Origin: Merdivicinus sp050943495
Lineage (GTDB): Bacteria; Bacillota; Clostridia; Oscillospirales; Ruminococcaceae
Direction of reading: 5' to 3'
Length of the DNA: 64,000 nucleotides
NCBI GenBank assembly: GCA_050943495.1
Contig: JBMNPH010000001.1
Location: forward strand, 248,001 to 312,000
The position numbers and the translations under genes were made by a program. This document shows positions 23,651 to 32,806 of this stretch, piece after piece (the stretch's first letter is position 1; every line of letters begins with the position of its first letter). Below the pieces are notes generated by a model. The model was not told the DNA's origin. It worked only from the letters and a program-made list of their open reading frames with translations, and made no database searches.

Positions 23651-24802
23651 ATGCTTGATATCTTTACCACCAGTGTCACCGACATGTGGTTTGGTTCCGG
23701 TTTCATGAATTTTGACTGGCGCCAGCTTGTCATGATCGGCGTTGCCTGCGTGCTGCTTTATTTGGCAATCGTCCGGCAGTTCGAGCCGTTGCTCCTTCTT
23801 CCGATTGCATTCGGTATGCTGCTTGCAAATATCCCGTTGGCTGGCCTCGGTTCCTATGAAGAAGGCGGATTACTCTATTACCTGTATCAAGGTGTAAAAA
23901 TGGGAATTTATCCGCCATTGATTTTCTTAGGTATCGGAACGATGACCGACTTCGGTCCGCTGATCGCAAACCCCAAGAGCTTTTTGCTGGGTGCTGCTGC
24001 ACAGGGCGGTATTTTTATCACCTTTATCGGTGCAATTTTGCTCGGCTTTAACCCGCAGGAAGCAGGCTCTATTGCCATCATTGGCGGTGCAGACGGCCCG
24101 ACTGCAATTTATACAGCAGGTAAGCTGCTGGGTAGCGGTTCAGTTGAACAGCAGAAAATGATCGGTTCCATCGCAGTGGCAGCGTATTCCTACATGGCGC
24201 TGGTTCCGTTGATTCAGCCTCCCATTATGAAAGCACTGACTACCAAGAAAGAACGTGCGGTTGTTATGGAACAGCTGCGTCCGGTATCTCGTACCGAAAA
24301 AGTTGTGTTCCCGATTATCGTAACTTTGTTGGTATCCTTCCTGGTTCCCTCTGCAGCATCTCTGGTTGGTATGTTGATGCTCGGTAACCTCATGCGTGAG
24401 TCCGGTGTTGTAGAACGTCTTTCTAAGACTGCTCAGAACGAACTGATGAATATCATCACCATCTTCCTTGGAGTAACGGTTGGTGCTACAACGACGTATG
24501 ACGTTTTCCTGACATGGAGTACCATTAAGATTGTTATCCTTGGTTTGGCAGCATTCTGCCTTGGTACCGCGTGCGGTGTTCTGTTCGGCAAGCTGATGTA
24601 CATCTTTACCGGCGGCAAGGTAAACCCACTGATTGGTTCCGCTGGTGTATCAGCAGTTCCGATGGCTGCTCGTGTTTCCCAGAAAGTCGGCGCAGAAACC
24701 GATCCGACCAACTTCCTGCTCATGCATGCAATGGGCCCGAACGTTGCCGGTGTTATTGGTTCCGCGGTTGCAGCAGGTGTTCTGATCTCAATTCTTGGGT
24801 AA
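23651..24802 (+). CDS. oadB: Sodium ion-translocating decarboxylase subunit beta
   Basis: This 383-residue integral membrane protein decarboxylates carboxybiotin and exports Na+, conserving energy from decarboxylation. Typical OadB/MmdB motifs are GIGTMTDFGPLIANPK (about 96-111), the Asp-containing GGADGPTAIYTAGKL, and C-terminal QKVGAETDPTNFLLMHAMGPNVAGVIGSA. It follows oadG and has a strong terminator. No carboxyltransferase alpha subunit or biotin carrier is in the window, so the substrate (oxaloacetate, methylmalonyl-CoA, glutaconyl-CoA) is open. Confidence 0.93.
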   Translation: MLDIFTTSVTDMWFGSGFMNFDWRQLVMIGVACVLLYLAIVRQFEPLLLLPIAFGMLLANIPLAGLGSYEEGGLLYYLYQGVKMGIYPPLIFLGIGTMTDFGPLIANPKSFLLGAAAQGGIFITFIGAILLGFNPQEAGSIAIIGGADGPTAIYTAGKLLGSGSVEQQKMIGSIAVAAYSYMALVPLIQPPIMKALTTKKERAVVMEQLRPVSRTEKVVFPIIVTLLVSFLVPSAASLVGMLMLGNLMRESGVVERLSKTAQNELMNIITIFLGVTVGATTTYDVFLTWSTIKIVILGLAAFCLGTACGVLFGKLMYIFTGGKVNPLIGSAGVSAVPMAARVSQKVGAETDPTNFLLMHAMGPNVAGVIGSAVAAGVLISILG

Positions 24803-24813
24803 TATACTGCTTT

Positions 24814-24845
24814 AAACACTCCGGATTTCCGGAGTGTTTTTCTTT
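24814..24845 (+). terminator. Terminator of the oadGB unit
   Basis: An 11-bp perfect stem (24814-24824 with 24829-24839) has a 4-nt loop and a T-rich tail. Confidence 0.92.
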
Positions 24846-24882
24846 GAATTCTGTCGAAGAATTGTATTTCAGATCGAATGAC

Positions 24883-24911
24883 TTGACAATACCATTTGGA
24901 TATATTATAAT
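24883..24911 (+). promoter_or_regulatory. Promoter of the phosphoglucomutase gene
   Basis: Consensus TTGACA (24883-24888) and TATAAT (24906-24911) are spaced by 17 bp. Confidence 0.92.
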
Positions 24912-24979
24912 AAACATAAGGTAACAAATTTTTCTTTTTAGTTCATTATGCAGAAGTATGAGAATGGAGGATTTTTGCA

Positions 24980-26689
24980 ATGAATGCAAAGTATCTGGAA
25001 TGGACCTCCCATCAATTGGAGGATGCTGATTTGACCGCTGAGCTGGAAGCGGTGAAAGGAAAGGAAGAAGAAATTAACGACCGTTTCTATCGGGACTTGG
25101 AATTTGGAACCGGTGGTTTGCGCGGTGTAATTGGTGCAGGCACCAATCGCATGAATATCTATACAGTCCGTAAGGCAACTCAGGGAGTCGCTGATTACAT
25201 CAATCAGAATTATCCTGGTGGTTCTATTGCAATTAGCTATGATAGCCGTATTAAATCGGATGTTTTTGCTAAAGAAGTTGCACGTGTTTGTGCAGCCAAT
25301 GGTGTAAAGGCGTACATTTATCCGGAATTGATGCCGACTCCCGCACTTTCTTTTGCAGTACGTGAACTGAAATGCGCAATGGGCGTTATGATTACAGCCA
25401 GCCATAATCCGGCAAAATATAATGGCTATAAAGCATACGGCCCGGATGGCTGCCAAATTACCAACGAAACAGCAGATGCGGTACTTGCGAATATCCTTTC
25501 CGTGAATGAATTTGATGGTGTAAAGACCATTCCTTTCGAAGAGGGACTGGCCAATGGTATGATTTGTTACATTGGATCGGATGTTGTAGAGAGCTATTTT
25601 CAGAATGTCCTGAAACAATCTATCCATTCTGAAATCGTAAAAACAAGCGGTTTTAAGGTCGTTTATACTCCTTTGAACGGTACCGGCAACAAACCCGTGC
25701 GGGAAATCCTCAAACGGATCGGAATTGAAAAGGTAACGGTTGTCAAAGAACAGGAACTGCCTGACGGTAACTTCCCAACCTGCCCGTTCCCGAATCCCGA
25801 AATTAAGCAAGCATTGGAATTGGGAATGAAATATTGCGAAGAGACTGGTTCTGACCTTTTGCTCGCAACAGACCCTGACTGTGACCGTGTTGGAATCGCT
25901 GTGAAATGGAATGGTGATTACAAACTCCTCACTGGTAATGAAGTTGGTGCCCTTCTGCTGGATTATATTGCATCTCAGCGGATTGCAATGGGAACCATGC
26001 CCGCGAAGCCATTGGCAGTTAAAACCATTGTAACAACGGATCTTTGCGAGTTTATCGCTAAGAAATACGGAATTGAATTGATTAACGTTCTGACCGGTTT
26101 CAAATTCATCGGTGAACAGATCGGACGAATGGAAGAGAAGGGCGAGGAAGGCAATTATATTTTCGGCTTTGAAGAGAGCTACGGCTATCTGGCTGGAACC
26201 TATGTCCGCGATAAGGATGCTGTTGTAGCCTCCATGCTGATTTGTGAAATGGCGGCCTTCTATTCCAAGCAGGGAAAAAATTTGGTTGAAGTCCTTAACG
26301 ATCTATATAAAACCTATGGCTATTATCTCTGCACCCAGCAGAGCTTCGCATTTGAAGGCGAGCAGGGAATGGCTGATATGAAGAAGATCATGCAGCATCT
26401 GCGTGAGAATCCTGCTAAAGCAATCGGACCTGATCGAGTACTGGGATTTGGGGATTATCTCGGAAGTGTTCATACAGATATGCTTACCGGTACAAAAACA
26501 GAAATTTTACTGCCGAAATCGGATGTTTTGATGTATGAGCTGGAAAATGGTTGCAAGGCTGTAATTCGTCCTTCTGGAACAGAACCTAAAATTAAAATTT
26601 ATTATTTTGTTGTGCGTGAAGACGAGACAACTGCTCGTGCAAAAGAGAAAGAATTACAGGATAGCTTTACGAAATTGTTGACCATCTAA
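24980..26689 (+). CDS. pgcA: Phospho-sugar mutase (alpha-phosphoglucomutase type)
   Basis: This 569-residue alpha-D-phosphohexomutase interconverts glucose-1-P and glucose-6-P, or the mannose phosphates. The catalytic phosphoserine lies in TASHNPAKYNGYK (about residue 141), the Mg2+ loop is ATDPDCDRVG, the sugar-binding loop is FGFEESYGYL, and the C-terminal phosphate-binding loop is RPSGTEPKIKIY. Length matches the long PgcA-type enzyme of Firmicutes. Start ATG 24980 follows GGAGGA. It has its own promoter and precedes pfkA, also with its own promoter, so this is a central-metabolism neighbourhood rather than one operon. Confidence 0.93.
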   Translation: MNAKYLEWTSHQLEDADLTAELEAVKGKEEEINDRFYRDLEFGTGGLRGVIGAGTNRMNIYTVRKATQGVADYINQNYPGGSIAISYDSRIKSDVFAKEVARVCAANGVKAYIYPELMPTPALSFAVRELKCAMGVMITASHNPAKYNGYKAYGPDGCQITNETADAVLANILSVNEFDGVKTIPFEEGLANGMICYIGSDVVESYFQNVLKQSIHSEIVKTSGFKVVYTPLNGTGNKPVREILKRIGIEKVTVVKEQELPDGNFPTCPFPNPEIKQALELGMKYCEETGSDLLLATDPDCDRVGIAVKWNGDYKLLTGNEVGALLLDYIASQRIAMGTMPAKPLAVKTIVTTDLCEFIAKKYGIELINVLTGFKFIGEQIGRMEEKGEEGNYIFGFEESYGYLAGTYVRDKDAVVASMLICEMAAFYSKQGKNLVEVLNDLYKTYGYYLCTQQSFAFEGEQGMADMKKIMQHLRENPAKAIGPDRVLGFGDYLGSVHTDMLTGTKTEILLPKSDVLMYELENGCKAVIRPSGTEPKIKIYYFVVREDETTARAKEKELQDSFTKLLTI

Positions 26690-26730
26690 TGAGAAAAGTT
26701 GGTAAATCTTCCAAAGCTTCTCAAATTCCC

Positions 26731-26758
26731 TTGACAGTATCGAAAAAAACACTAAAAT
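26731..26758 (+). promoter_or_regulatory. Promoter of pfkA
   Basis: TTGACA (26731-26736) and TAAAAT (26753-26758) are spaced by 16 bp. Confidence 0.8.
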
Positions 26759-26816
26759 GGATAGTGTATTCGTTTACAGATAGAGATTTGAGGAAATGAA
26801 TCTGGAGGGTTAACCT

Positions 26817-27782
26817 ATGAGCGTCAAAACAATTGGTGTTTTAACCAGCGGCGGTGACGCACCTGGCATGAATGCAGCAATTCGTAGTGTGGTGCGATCT
26901 GCTCTGAAAAATGATATGAAAGTCCTCGGTGTAATGCGGGGTTATAATGGTTTGATCAACGGCGACATGGTCGAGATGAACATGCGCAGTGTTTCAGATA
27001 TTATTCAGCGCGGTGGTACCATGTTGTATACGGCTCGCTGCAAAGAATTCAAAGAGATGGCCGGCGTGCTGAAAGCGAAGGAAGTCTGCCAAAAAGTAGG
27101 CATGGATGGCTTGGTTGTTATCGGTGGAGATGGTTCTTTCCGCGGAGCGGGAGATCTGTCTTCAGTGGGTGTCCCCTGTGTGGGTATTCCTGGCACGATT
27201 GATAATGATATTGCCTGCACCGAATACACGATTGGCTATGATACCGCAATGAATACAGCTATGAGAATGGTGGATATGCTGCGTGATACCGCACAGTCTC
27301 ATGAGCGCTGCAGTGTTGTTGAGGTTATGGGACGCAGAGCTGGGTATATCGCTTTGAATGCCGGAATTGCTTGCGGTGCTACCTTTATCTGTGTGCCTGA
27401 AATTGGTCTGGATATGGATCAGATCGTTGAAAAAATTCAAGTTGCTCATAAGCTTGGTAAAAAGCATTTTATTATCATGGTCGCAGAAGGTATCGGCAAT
27501 GTAAAGGGAATTGCAGAAGAAATCTATGCCCGTACCGGAATTGAGTCGAGAGAAACTGTTCTGGGTCATGTACAGCGTGGAGGAAATCCGACTGTTACGG
27601 ACCGTGTGACAGCAAGCCGGATGGGATATCATGCTGTTGAATTGCTCAGACAGGGTATCGGAAACCGTGTTGTCGCTCAACAAAAAGGGGCAATTGTGGA
27701 TTACGATATTCAGGAAGCTTTGGCAATGAAGAAGGAATTCCCAATTGATCTCTACAATATCGCAAATGATATCTCCTTTTAA
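26817..27782 (+). CDS. pfkA: ATP-dependent 6-phosphofructokinase
   Basis: This 321-residue kinase carries out the committed step of glycolysis. ATP-binding GGDG motifs occur as TSGGDAPGMNAAIR (10-23) and VIGGDGSFRG (about 101-110; G in the position that marks ATP use). The fructose-6-P site is PGTIDNDI (about 124-131) with MGRRAGYIAL. TCTGGAGGG precedes the ATG. It has its own promoter and terminator. Gene order in related Clostridia places pfkA soon after dnaE, as here after an interruption. Confidence 0.97.
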   Translation: MSVKTIGVLTSGGDAPGMNAAIRSVVRSALKNDMKVLGVMRGYNGLINGDMVEMNMRSVSDIIQRGGTMLYTARCKEFKEMAGVLKAKEVCQKVGMDGLVVIGGDGSFRGAGDLSSVGVPCVGIPGTIDNDIACTEYTIGYDTAMNTAMRMVDMLRDTAQSHERCSVVEVMGRRAGYIALNAGIACGATFICVPEIGLDMDQIVEKIQVAHKLGKKHFIIMVAEGIGNVKGIAEEIYARTGIESRETVLGHVQRGGNPTVTDRVTASRMGYHAVELLRQGIGNRVVAQQKGAIVDYDIQEALAMKKEFPIDLYNIANDISF

Positions 27783-27798
27783 TTGAATTTTGTTCTAT

Positions 27799-27837
27799 AC
27801 AGCCTCTGTCCAAAAAGACAGAGGCTGTCGCATTTTT
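27799..27837 (+). terminator. Terminator of pfkA
   Basis: A 12-bp perfect stem (27799-27810 with 27817-27828) is followed by CGCATTTTTC. Confidence 0.9.
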
Positions 27838-27886
27838 CTCATTTTTTGCATAGAATGCAGCAAATACAGGCAGAAAGGTGAGAAAA

Positions 27887-28555
27887 ATGCGAAGAAGAAC
27901 GAAAGGCAGCATTGGACGGCTCTTTAGAATACTTTTTGCTATCGGTATCATAGTGCTTGCTTGGAATATCTGGCGAATACGTGCTGTTCCGATTGCGCGC
28001 AGTATCGCGGAACATCAGGCAATTCGGGCGGCACAGGAGGCAATACTGAGCGGTGTTACGGAAGCATTAGAAGAAATAGATTCCGATCAGATGATTTCCC
28101 TTACATATGGCCAAGATGGACATATTAGTGCAGCACAGGCAGATTTTGTTTCTGTAAATCAATTTCAGGCGCTCTTATCCGAGAAGATTGGATATAAATT
28201 GCGCGAATTATCGGAGATATCCATTGGAATTCCTGTTGGGAATCTGTTAGGCGGCGTGTTTTTGGCCGGTCGAGGCCCGGTTTTGCATTGCAAACTTCTT
28301 TCTTCAGGCAGTTATAGCCTTCGTTTGACCGGAAAATTTGAAGATGCTGGTGTTAATCAGACGAGATGGCAGTTGATGCTGTCTGTGGAAAGTCAAGTTA
28401 GCGCTCTGTTTGCAGGAGAACGTGTTCAGGTATCTGTTCCAGGAGAATATCTTGTTGCAGAGACCGTTTTTGTGGGTACTGTTCCGGAAAATTATACCTA
28501 TGTTGTTACCGATGGTTCTAGCCTATTATCAGATTTGAATGATTATCGGGAGTAA
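27887..28555 (+). CDS. yunB: Sporulation protein YunB-like
   Basis: This 222-residue membrane-anchored protein has a basic N-terminus, one transmembrane helix (about 12-30) and an extracytoplasmic domain. The phrases HQAIRAAQEAILSGVTEAL, FVSVNQFQALLSEKI and SIGIPVGNLLGGVFLAGRGPVL match the YunB sporulation family, whose Bacillus member is expressed in the mother cell. ATG 27887 is chosen over GTG 27878 because AGAAAGGTGAG serves as its ribosome binding site. No sigma-E type promoter was firmly identified. It supports a spore-forming host. Confidence 0.85.
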   Translation: MRRRTKGSIGRLFRILFAIGIIVLAWNIWRIRAVPIARSIAEHQAIRAAQEAILSGVTEALEEIDSDQMISLTYGQDGHISAAQADFVSVNQFQALLSEKIGYKLRELSEISIGIPVGNLLGGVFLAGRGPVLHCKLLSSGSYSLRLTGKFEDAGVNQTRWQLMLSVESQVSALFAGERVQVSVPGEYLVAETVFVGTVPENYTYVVTDGSSLLSDLNDYRE

Positions 28556-28582
28556 ACTTTCTTTCAATTAAGGTAGAAACTC

Positions 28583-28611
28583 TTGACAGAAAGGATATTT
28601 TATATGATAAT
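28583..28611 (+). promoter_or_regulatory. Promoter of the signal-peptidase-like gene
   Basis: TTGACA (28583-28588) and TG-GATAAT (-10 at 28606-28611) are spaced by 17 bp. Confidence 0.8.
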
Positions 28612-28671
28612 GAAAAGGAAGTTTTCGTTTCCTTTACCATGTTTTAAGGAAGCAGATGGGAGGATTCCATT

Positions 28672-29616
28672 TTGAAAATACAACGGAAGGGCAGTTATCG
28701 GCTGGGAATTGCGGGAATTGCAGTTTTTGTCGTGTTTATGATTTTGCTGACTGCATTTTGCGGCTGGTTATGGAATTGCCGGGAAGCCGGCCGGCCAACT
28801 TCCTCATTTGGATATGAATGGATGGCTGTCAATACCGGGGATATGGAACCGGAATTTTCAAAGGGAAGTCTGCTTCTTCTTAAACCGTTGTCGAATGCGG
28901 AACTTGTGCCGGGCCAGGTAATTGTTTCCGGGCGAGAACATGGAAATGGCGGAAATTTGCTGCGATTTTTGGAGGCAGACGGTACGCGGCTGAAAGTTAA
29001 AACAGATCGAGCTACCAATGCGGAGACAATTGAGCAGGAAACAGTTACACATCAAGTGGCATATAGCATTCCGTATTTGGGGGCTGCATGGGAATTTCTG
29101 CTGACTCCAATCGGCTTAATTGCCGCAATTGCGATACCTTGCCTGGTATTTTTTATTTTGGAATTGATCGGTCTGCTGCGCTTCAGTCGATGGAAAAATC
29201 CGTTAATAGATGAGCAAGCCGATCCACCTAAACCTATTTTTCCTATGTTAGAAGAGGATGAAAAGGAAAATTTTGTGGATGTGACCGATCAATATGCGGG
29301 TAATGGAAAAAAATATCCTGCTTCAATCGCGGAGGACTCGGATGAGGATACTTCCTATGATGATAAATTTGCAGATTTAGATTTTAATCCTTTAATTAAG
29401 CAAGAAGCGGAATCGGTATCGTTGGAACAGATCGAAATTCCGACCACTTCCAGTCGTTTTCTGAAAGTGATGCTGGATGATCGTGAAGTTTTATCTGTCC
29501 CGCTGGAAAAAATAGGCGCATATCGTATTAAAAATGACGATTGGCGAATAGATATTAGTATTGCCCAAGACGACGGGACTGCGGTATCATTTTCCAGCGA
29601 AAAAAATGCAACATAA
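28672..29616 (+). CDS. Signal peptidase I (SipW-like) homologue lacking catalytic residues
   Basis: This 314-residue membrane protein has two transmembrane helices (about 12-34 and 141-164) around a peptidase S26B/SipW-like domain, then a cytoplasmic acidic tail of roughly 140 residues. The phrase NTGDMEPEFSKGSLLLLKP aligns with the family's SGSMEP...GS motif, but the catalytic serine position is aspartate. The usual T-H-R segment with the general-base histidine aligns with GNLLRFLE, which has no histidine. SIPYLG before the second helix is intact. It is probably not a protease; a scaffold or regulatory role is inferred. TTG start after GGGAGGA. Confidence 0.7.
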   Translation: MKIQRKGSYRLGIAGIAVFVVFMILLTAFCGWLWNCREAGRPTSSFGYEWMAVNTGDMEPEFSKGSLLLLKPLSNAELVPGQVIVSGREHGNGGNLLRFLEADGTRLKVKTDRATNAETIEQETVTHQVAYSIPYLGAAWEFLLTPIGLIAAIAIPCLVFFILELIGLLRFSRWKNPLIDEQADPPKPIFPMLEEDEKENFVDVTDQYAGNGKKYPASIAEDSDEDTSYDDKFADLDFNPLIKQEAESVSLEQIEIPTTSSRFLKVMLDDREVLSVPLEKIGAYRIKNDDWRIDISIAQDDGTAVSFSSEKNAT

Positions 29617-29697
29617 TCGCTTGAAAATCGCACTATATAAATGAACCGTATCGTTTGCCGGAACTTTCGGGCAAAATTCGTCCGTTGAGGTGAAGGT

Positions 29698-31014
29698 ATG
29701 CGTGTACGATGCAAGACGGTGTGGATATGGGCAGTTTCATTTCTGGTCACAGCATTAATGTTGGGGAGTTGTGCTGGAAAAGAAACCGCTGATGTTCCGC
29801 AGGCTGCGCAGGAGGAATTGATTTCTGCCGCATGTGCCGGTACATTGACCGATATTCTTTCACAGCTTTTGAGCCGGGAAGAGGTGAGTTCAGTAACCTC
29901 ATCTGAAGAAATGCGCGGAATATGGCTCTCCTACTTGGATTTGTCCCCATTGATGGTGGGAAAAGAGGAGGAGGATTTCCGTGCGTCTGCTGCCGAAATT
30001 TGTCAAAATGTAGCGGAGTTTGGTCTGAATACCCTATTTGTGCAGGTGCGCCCATTCAGTGATAGTTTTTATCCGTCGGAATATTTTCCATGGTCCAAGT
30101 GGGCGAGCGGAACAACTGGTGTCCCGCTTGCCTATGACCCTGTTCAGATTTTGCGGGATGAAGCTGCAAAACAAGGGTTGGAATTTCATGCGTGGATTAA
30201 TCCGATGCGTGGTTTTGCCGAAGCGGAGATTTCGCAAATCCCGGAAAATTTTCCAATAAGGCAGTGGTATGATGATCCGATTCTTCGGGAACAGAATCTG
30301 CTGTTTTGGGAAGGAAATTTTTATTTGAATCCGGCATCAGAGGCTGCCAGAAAACTGATTGCGGATGGTGCGACGGAAATTATGTCCCGATACCAGCCGG
30401 ATGGAATCCATATTGACGACTATTTTTATCCGCCTCATCTGCCTATGGAACAGGATGCTTCTTCATATGCCCAATATAAAGCACAAGGAGGCACATTGTC
30501 ACAGGAAGATTGGAGACGAGAAAACACTTTTTTGATGGGGAAGATGTTGGGAGATACCGTGCATTCCCTATCGGAAACAGCACAATTCGGCGTGAGTCCA
30601 CGTGGAATCGAGCAGCAGAATTTTGATGATGTTTATCTCGATTTATCCAAATGGATGGGGGAGGCTGGATTGTTAGATTATGTTGCTCCCCAGATATATT
30701 TTGGCTTTAATCATGAAACTGCCCCATTTGATCGGGTAGCGGAGGAATGGAATGCCCTTTCTGCTTCAACCGGTGTTCCACTTGTCCCAGGATTGGCAGC
30801 CTATAAAGTTGGGCAACCGGATTCCTATGCTGGGTCAGGAGAAGCGGAATGGACGGAAAGTGAGGGCATTCTTGCTAAGCAGGTCGCATATTTGCGGAAA
30901 CTTCCCTCTTATGGAGGAGTTATTTTGTTTCGATATGACAGCCTGTTTGAAGAGGAAAGGCCTGCAGTAATGGAACGAGAACGGGAGGCACTTGCTGCCG
31001 TGTTCTCTGAATGA
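29698..31014 (+). CDS. GH10-like (GHL10/YngK) glycosyl hydrolase lipoprotein
   Basis: This 438-residue exported lipoprotein has a lipobox LMLGSC (Cys at about 25), then a TIM-barrel family-10-like domain of the DUF187/YngK group. MRGIWLSYLDL opens the barrel, VQVRPFSDSFYPSEYFPWSKW is the family hallmark, and GIHIDDYFYPP carries the putative catalytic acidic residues. These enzymes are thought to act on cell-surface glycans, perhaps peptidoglycan; the substrate is not established. GAGGTGAAGG precedes the ATG. It is followed 36 nt later by a cell-wall amidase, suggesting shared envelope work. Confidence 0.88.
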   Translation: MRVRCKTVWIWAVSFLVTALMLGSCAGKETADVPQAAQEELISAACAGTLTDILSQLLSREEVSSVTSSEEMRGIWLSYLDLSPLMVGKEEEDFRASAAEICQNVAEFGLNTLFVQVRPFSDSFYPSEYFPWSKWASGTTGVPLAYDPVQILRDEAAKQGLEFHAWINPMRGFAEAEISQIPENFPIRQWYDDPILREQNLLFWEGNFYLNPASEAARKLIADGATEIMSRYQPDGIHIDDYFYPPHLPMEQDASSYAQYKAQGGTLSQEDWRRENTFLMGKMLGDTVHSLSETAQFGVSPRGIEQQNFDDVYLDLSKWMGEAGLLDYVAPQIYFGFNHETAPFDRVAEEWNALSASTGVPLVPGLAAYKVGQPDSYAGSGEAEWTESEGILAKQVAYLRKLPSYGGVILFRYDSLFEEERPAVMEREREALAAVFSE

Positions 31015-31050
31015 TGAAAACCCCAGGAACAGGAAAGAAAAGGAATGATC

Positions 31051-32670
31051 ATGGCAAAAAAATTGGTATGGAAGTTTGTCTCTTTGTTAATGGCATGGGT
31101 GTTACTCTGCTTATTTACAGCCCCTGTCCTTGTCCAAGCTGCTGACAGTGCAGTGATGGAACGGCTTCTGCTCGACGTTTCGCCGAAAGTGTCAACTAGC
31201 TTGCGCAGTGGCGATACGCTGGAATTGAGAGCGTTGGCTGCGAATGGTTCGGAAGTGACCGCAAAGGTCAACGGCAATTCGGTGACCCTTGCCGCGACTT
31301 CCGAGAAGGAAGGAACAGCTGTTTGGTATGCAGGTGAGTATACCATGCCGTCTGTGACGAAAGAGACAAGTTTGGGTAATGTGGAATTTACAGCCAAAAA
31401 ATCTGGACGAACAGAGACAAGGACAGGCGGTTCTGTTCAAGTAGTTGTTCCGTCTATCTATGAATCTGTTGATAAACCAGAAGATTCGGGCAGTTCGGGT
31501 GATCTTGGAAATGTAGAAGCAACGTCAGGTGATATTATCCGGATTACGAAAGATTATGCCGATATTTTTAGTACAACCGGTCGGGGAGAAGAATATGCTT
31601 CGCCTTATCTCTACAATCTCCCCAAGAATACCATGGATTATGTGTCCAGCACGACTTCCAGCAGCTATATTCTGAAATCAGGACGTCGTGTTTCGAAAAG
31701 CAATGCAACCTTGGTGAAGAGTGGAACGAATGGCAACAATACCATCTCAGATCTGACTGTGAAAAATGACGGAACATTTACTATCCTGACCTTGGATCAG
31801 ACGTGGGCAGTTCCATTTAATATTACGCCGTCTCCTCTTACTTATTCCGGAAGTGGCAATACCGTTACAAGCTGTACTCCTACGAGTATTACCATTACGT
31901 TTGACTATACTACCGGATGGAATACTGGCTCGATTCGATTCCCGTCTGGCAGTGCTTTTACTTCCGCAAGTTGGAAGAGTAAAATGAATGGTACTATTCC
32001 GCAAGTAGAATTGACTTTAACTTTGTCTCAGAAGGGCGGATACTATGGTGCCTATGCAACTTATGATTCGAATGGGACGTTGACCCTCAAGTTCCTGAAT
32101 CCGGTCGACAGCTTGAAAGGTGCTCGGATTGTCATTGATGCAGGACATGGCACCGGAGATCCCGGTAACACAGGAAGTGGTGTCAATGAGGCGGATATCA
32201 ATATTCGTCATGCAGAGGCTTTGAAGAAGGAATTAGAATCTCGCGGTGCAGAGGTGTATCTGCTGGAAACGCGCGGCGCAAGCTATGTGGATCTTTATAC
32301 GCGGGTAGATATGGCTACAAAATGGATGCCGCACGTTTACATTGCAGTCCATCAGAATGCGGCTTCTTCGGATGCAAGAGGCGTTGAAACATTTTATAAT
32401 AATCCATACTCCTATAATCTCGCGAAAAACATTAATGATTCTATGTATCAGGCATACTTAACTTTACCGAATGCTAGTACCGCACGCGATCGTGGTGCAA
32501 AATTTAGTGAGTTTGCGGTTACTCGTGTGAAACAATTTGCTGCTGTTTTGGTGGAATATGGATTCTTAACCAACGCACAAGAGAATGCACTCTTGGTTAA
32601 TCCGGCAAATGATCCTGTTTTTGCAAATGCCGTTGCGGATGGAATCGAGGAATTCTTTGCTGCAAAGTAG
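31051..32670 (+). CDS. N-acetylmuramoyl-L-alanine amidase (Amidase_3)
   Basis: This 539-residue secreted protein has an N-terminal signal peptide (cut likely after VQAAD), an approximately 330-residue beta-rich region with low-complexity Ser/Thr segments, then a C-terminal amidase_3 domain (about 355-539). The zinc site is IDAGHG (His), NEADI (Glu) and VHQNA (His), with the catalytic glutamate in VLVEYGFL. It cleaves the amide bond between MurNAc and L-alanine, as in sporulation or separation amidases. ATG 31051 fits AAAAGGA better than the ATG at 31045, which touches the ribosome binding site. Confidence 0.92.
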   Translation: MAKKLVWKFVSLLMAWVLLCLFTAPVLVQAADSAVMERLLLDVSPKVSTSLRSGDTLELRALAANGSEVTAKVNGNSVTLAATSEKEGTAVWYAGEYTMPSVTKETSLGNVEFTAKKSGRTETRTGGSVQVVVPSIYESVDKPEDSGSSGDLGNVEATSGDIIRITKDYADIFSTTGRGEEYASPYLYNLPKNTMDYVSSTTSSSYILKSGRRVSKSNATLVKSGTNGNNTISDLTVKNDGTFTILTLDQTWAVPFNITPSPLTYSGSGNTVTSCTPTSITITFDYTTGWNTGSIRFPSGSAFTSASWKSKMNGTIPQVELTLTLSQKGGYYGAYATYDSNGTLTLKFLNPVDSLKGARIVIDAGHGTGDPGNTGSGVNEADINIRHAEALKKELESRGAEVYLLETRGASYVDLYTRVDMATKWMPHVYIAVHQNAASSDARGVETFYNNPYSYNLAKNINDSMYQAYLTLPNASTARDRGAKFSEFAVTRVKQFAAVLVEYGFLTNAQENALLVNPANDPVFANAVADGIEEFFAAK

Positions 32671-32720
32671 ATTCTTTGTGAAAAATTGTAAAATTTTATG
32701 AGAATGTTCGAATTCCCCCC

Positions 32721-32749
32721 TTGCGCAATTTCGTGGAGTATAGTATAAT
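32721..32749 (+). promoter_or_regulatory. Promoter of the yajC-scf unit
   Basis: TTGCGC (32721-32726) and TATAAT (32744-32749) are spaced by 17 bp. Confidence 0.75.
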
Positions 32750-32806
32750 ATACATATTGTGTTGCAAAGGATTCTTTGCGGCGAAAACCATTTTGGAGGG
32801 AATAGA

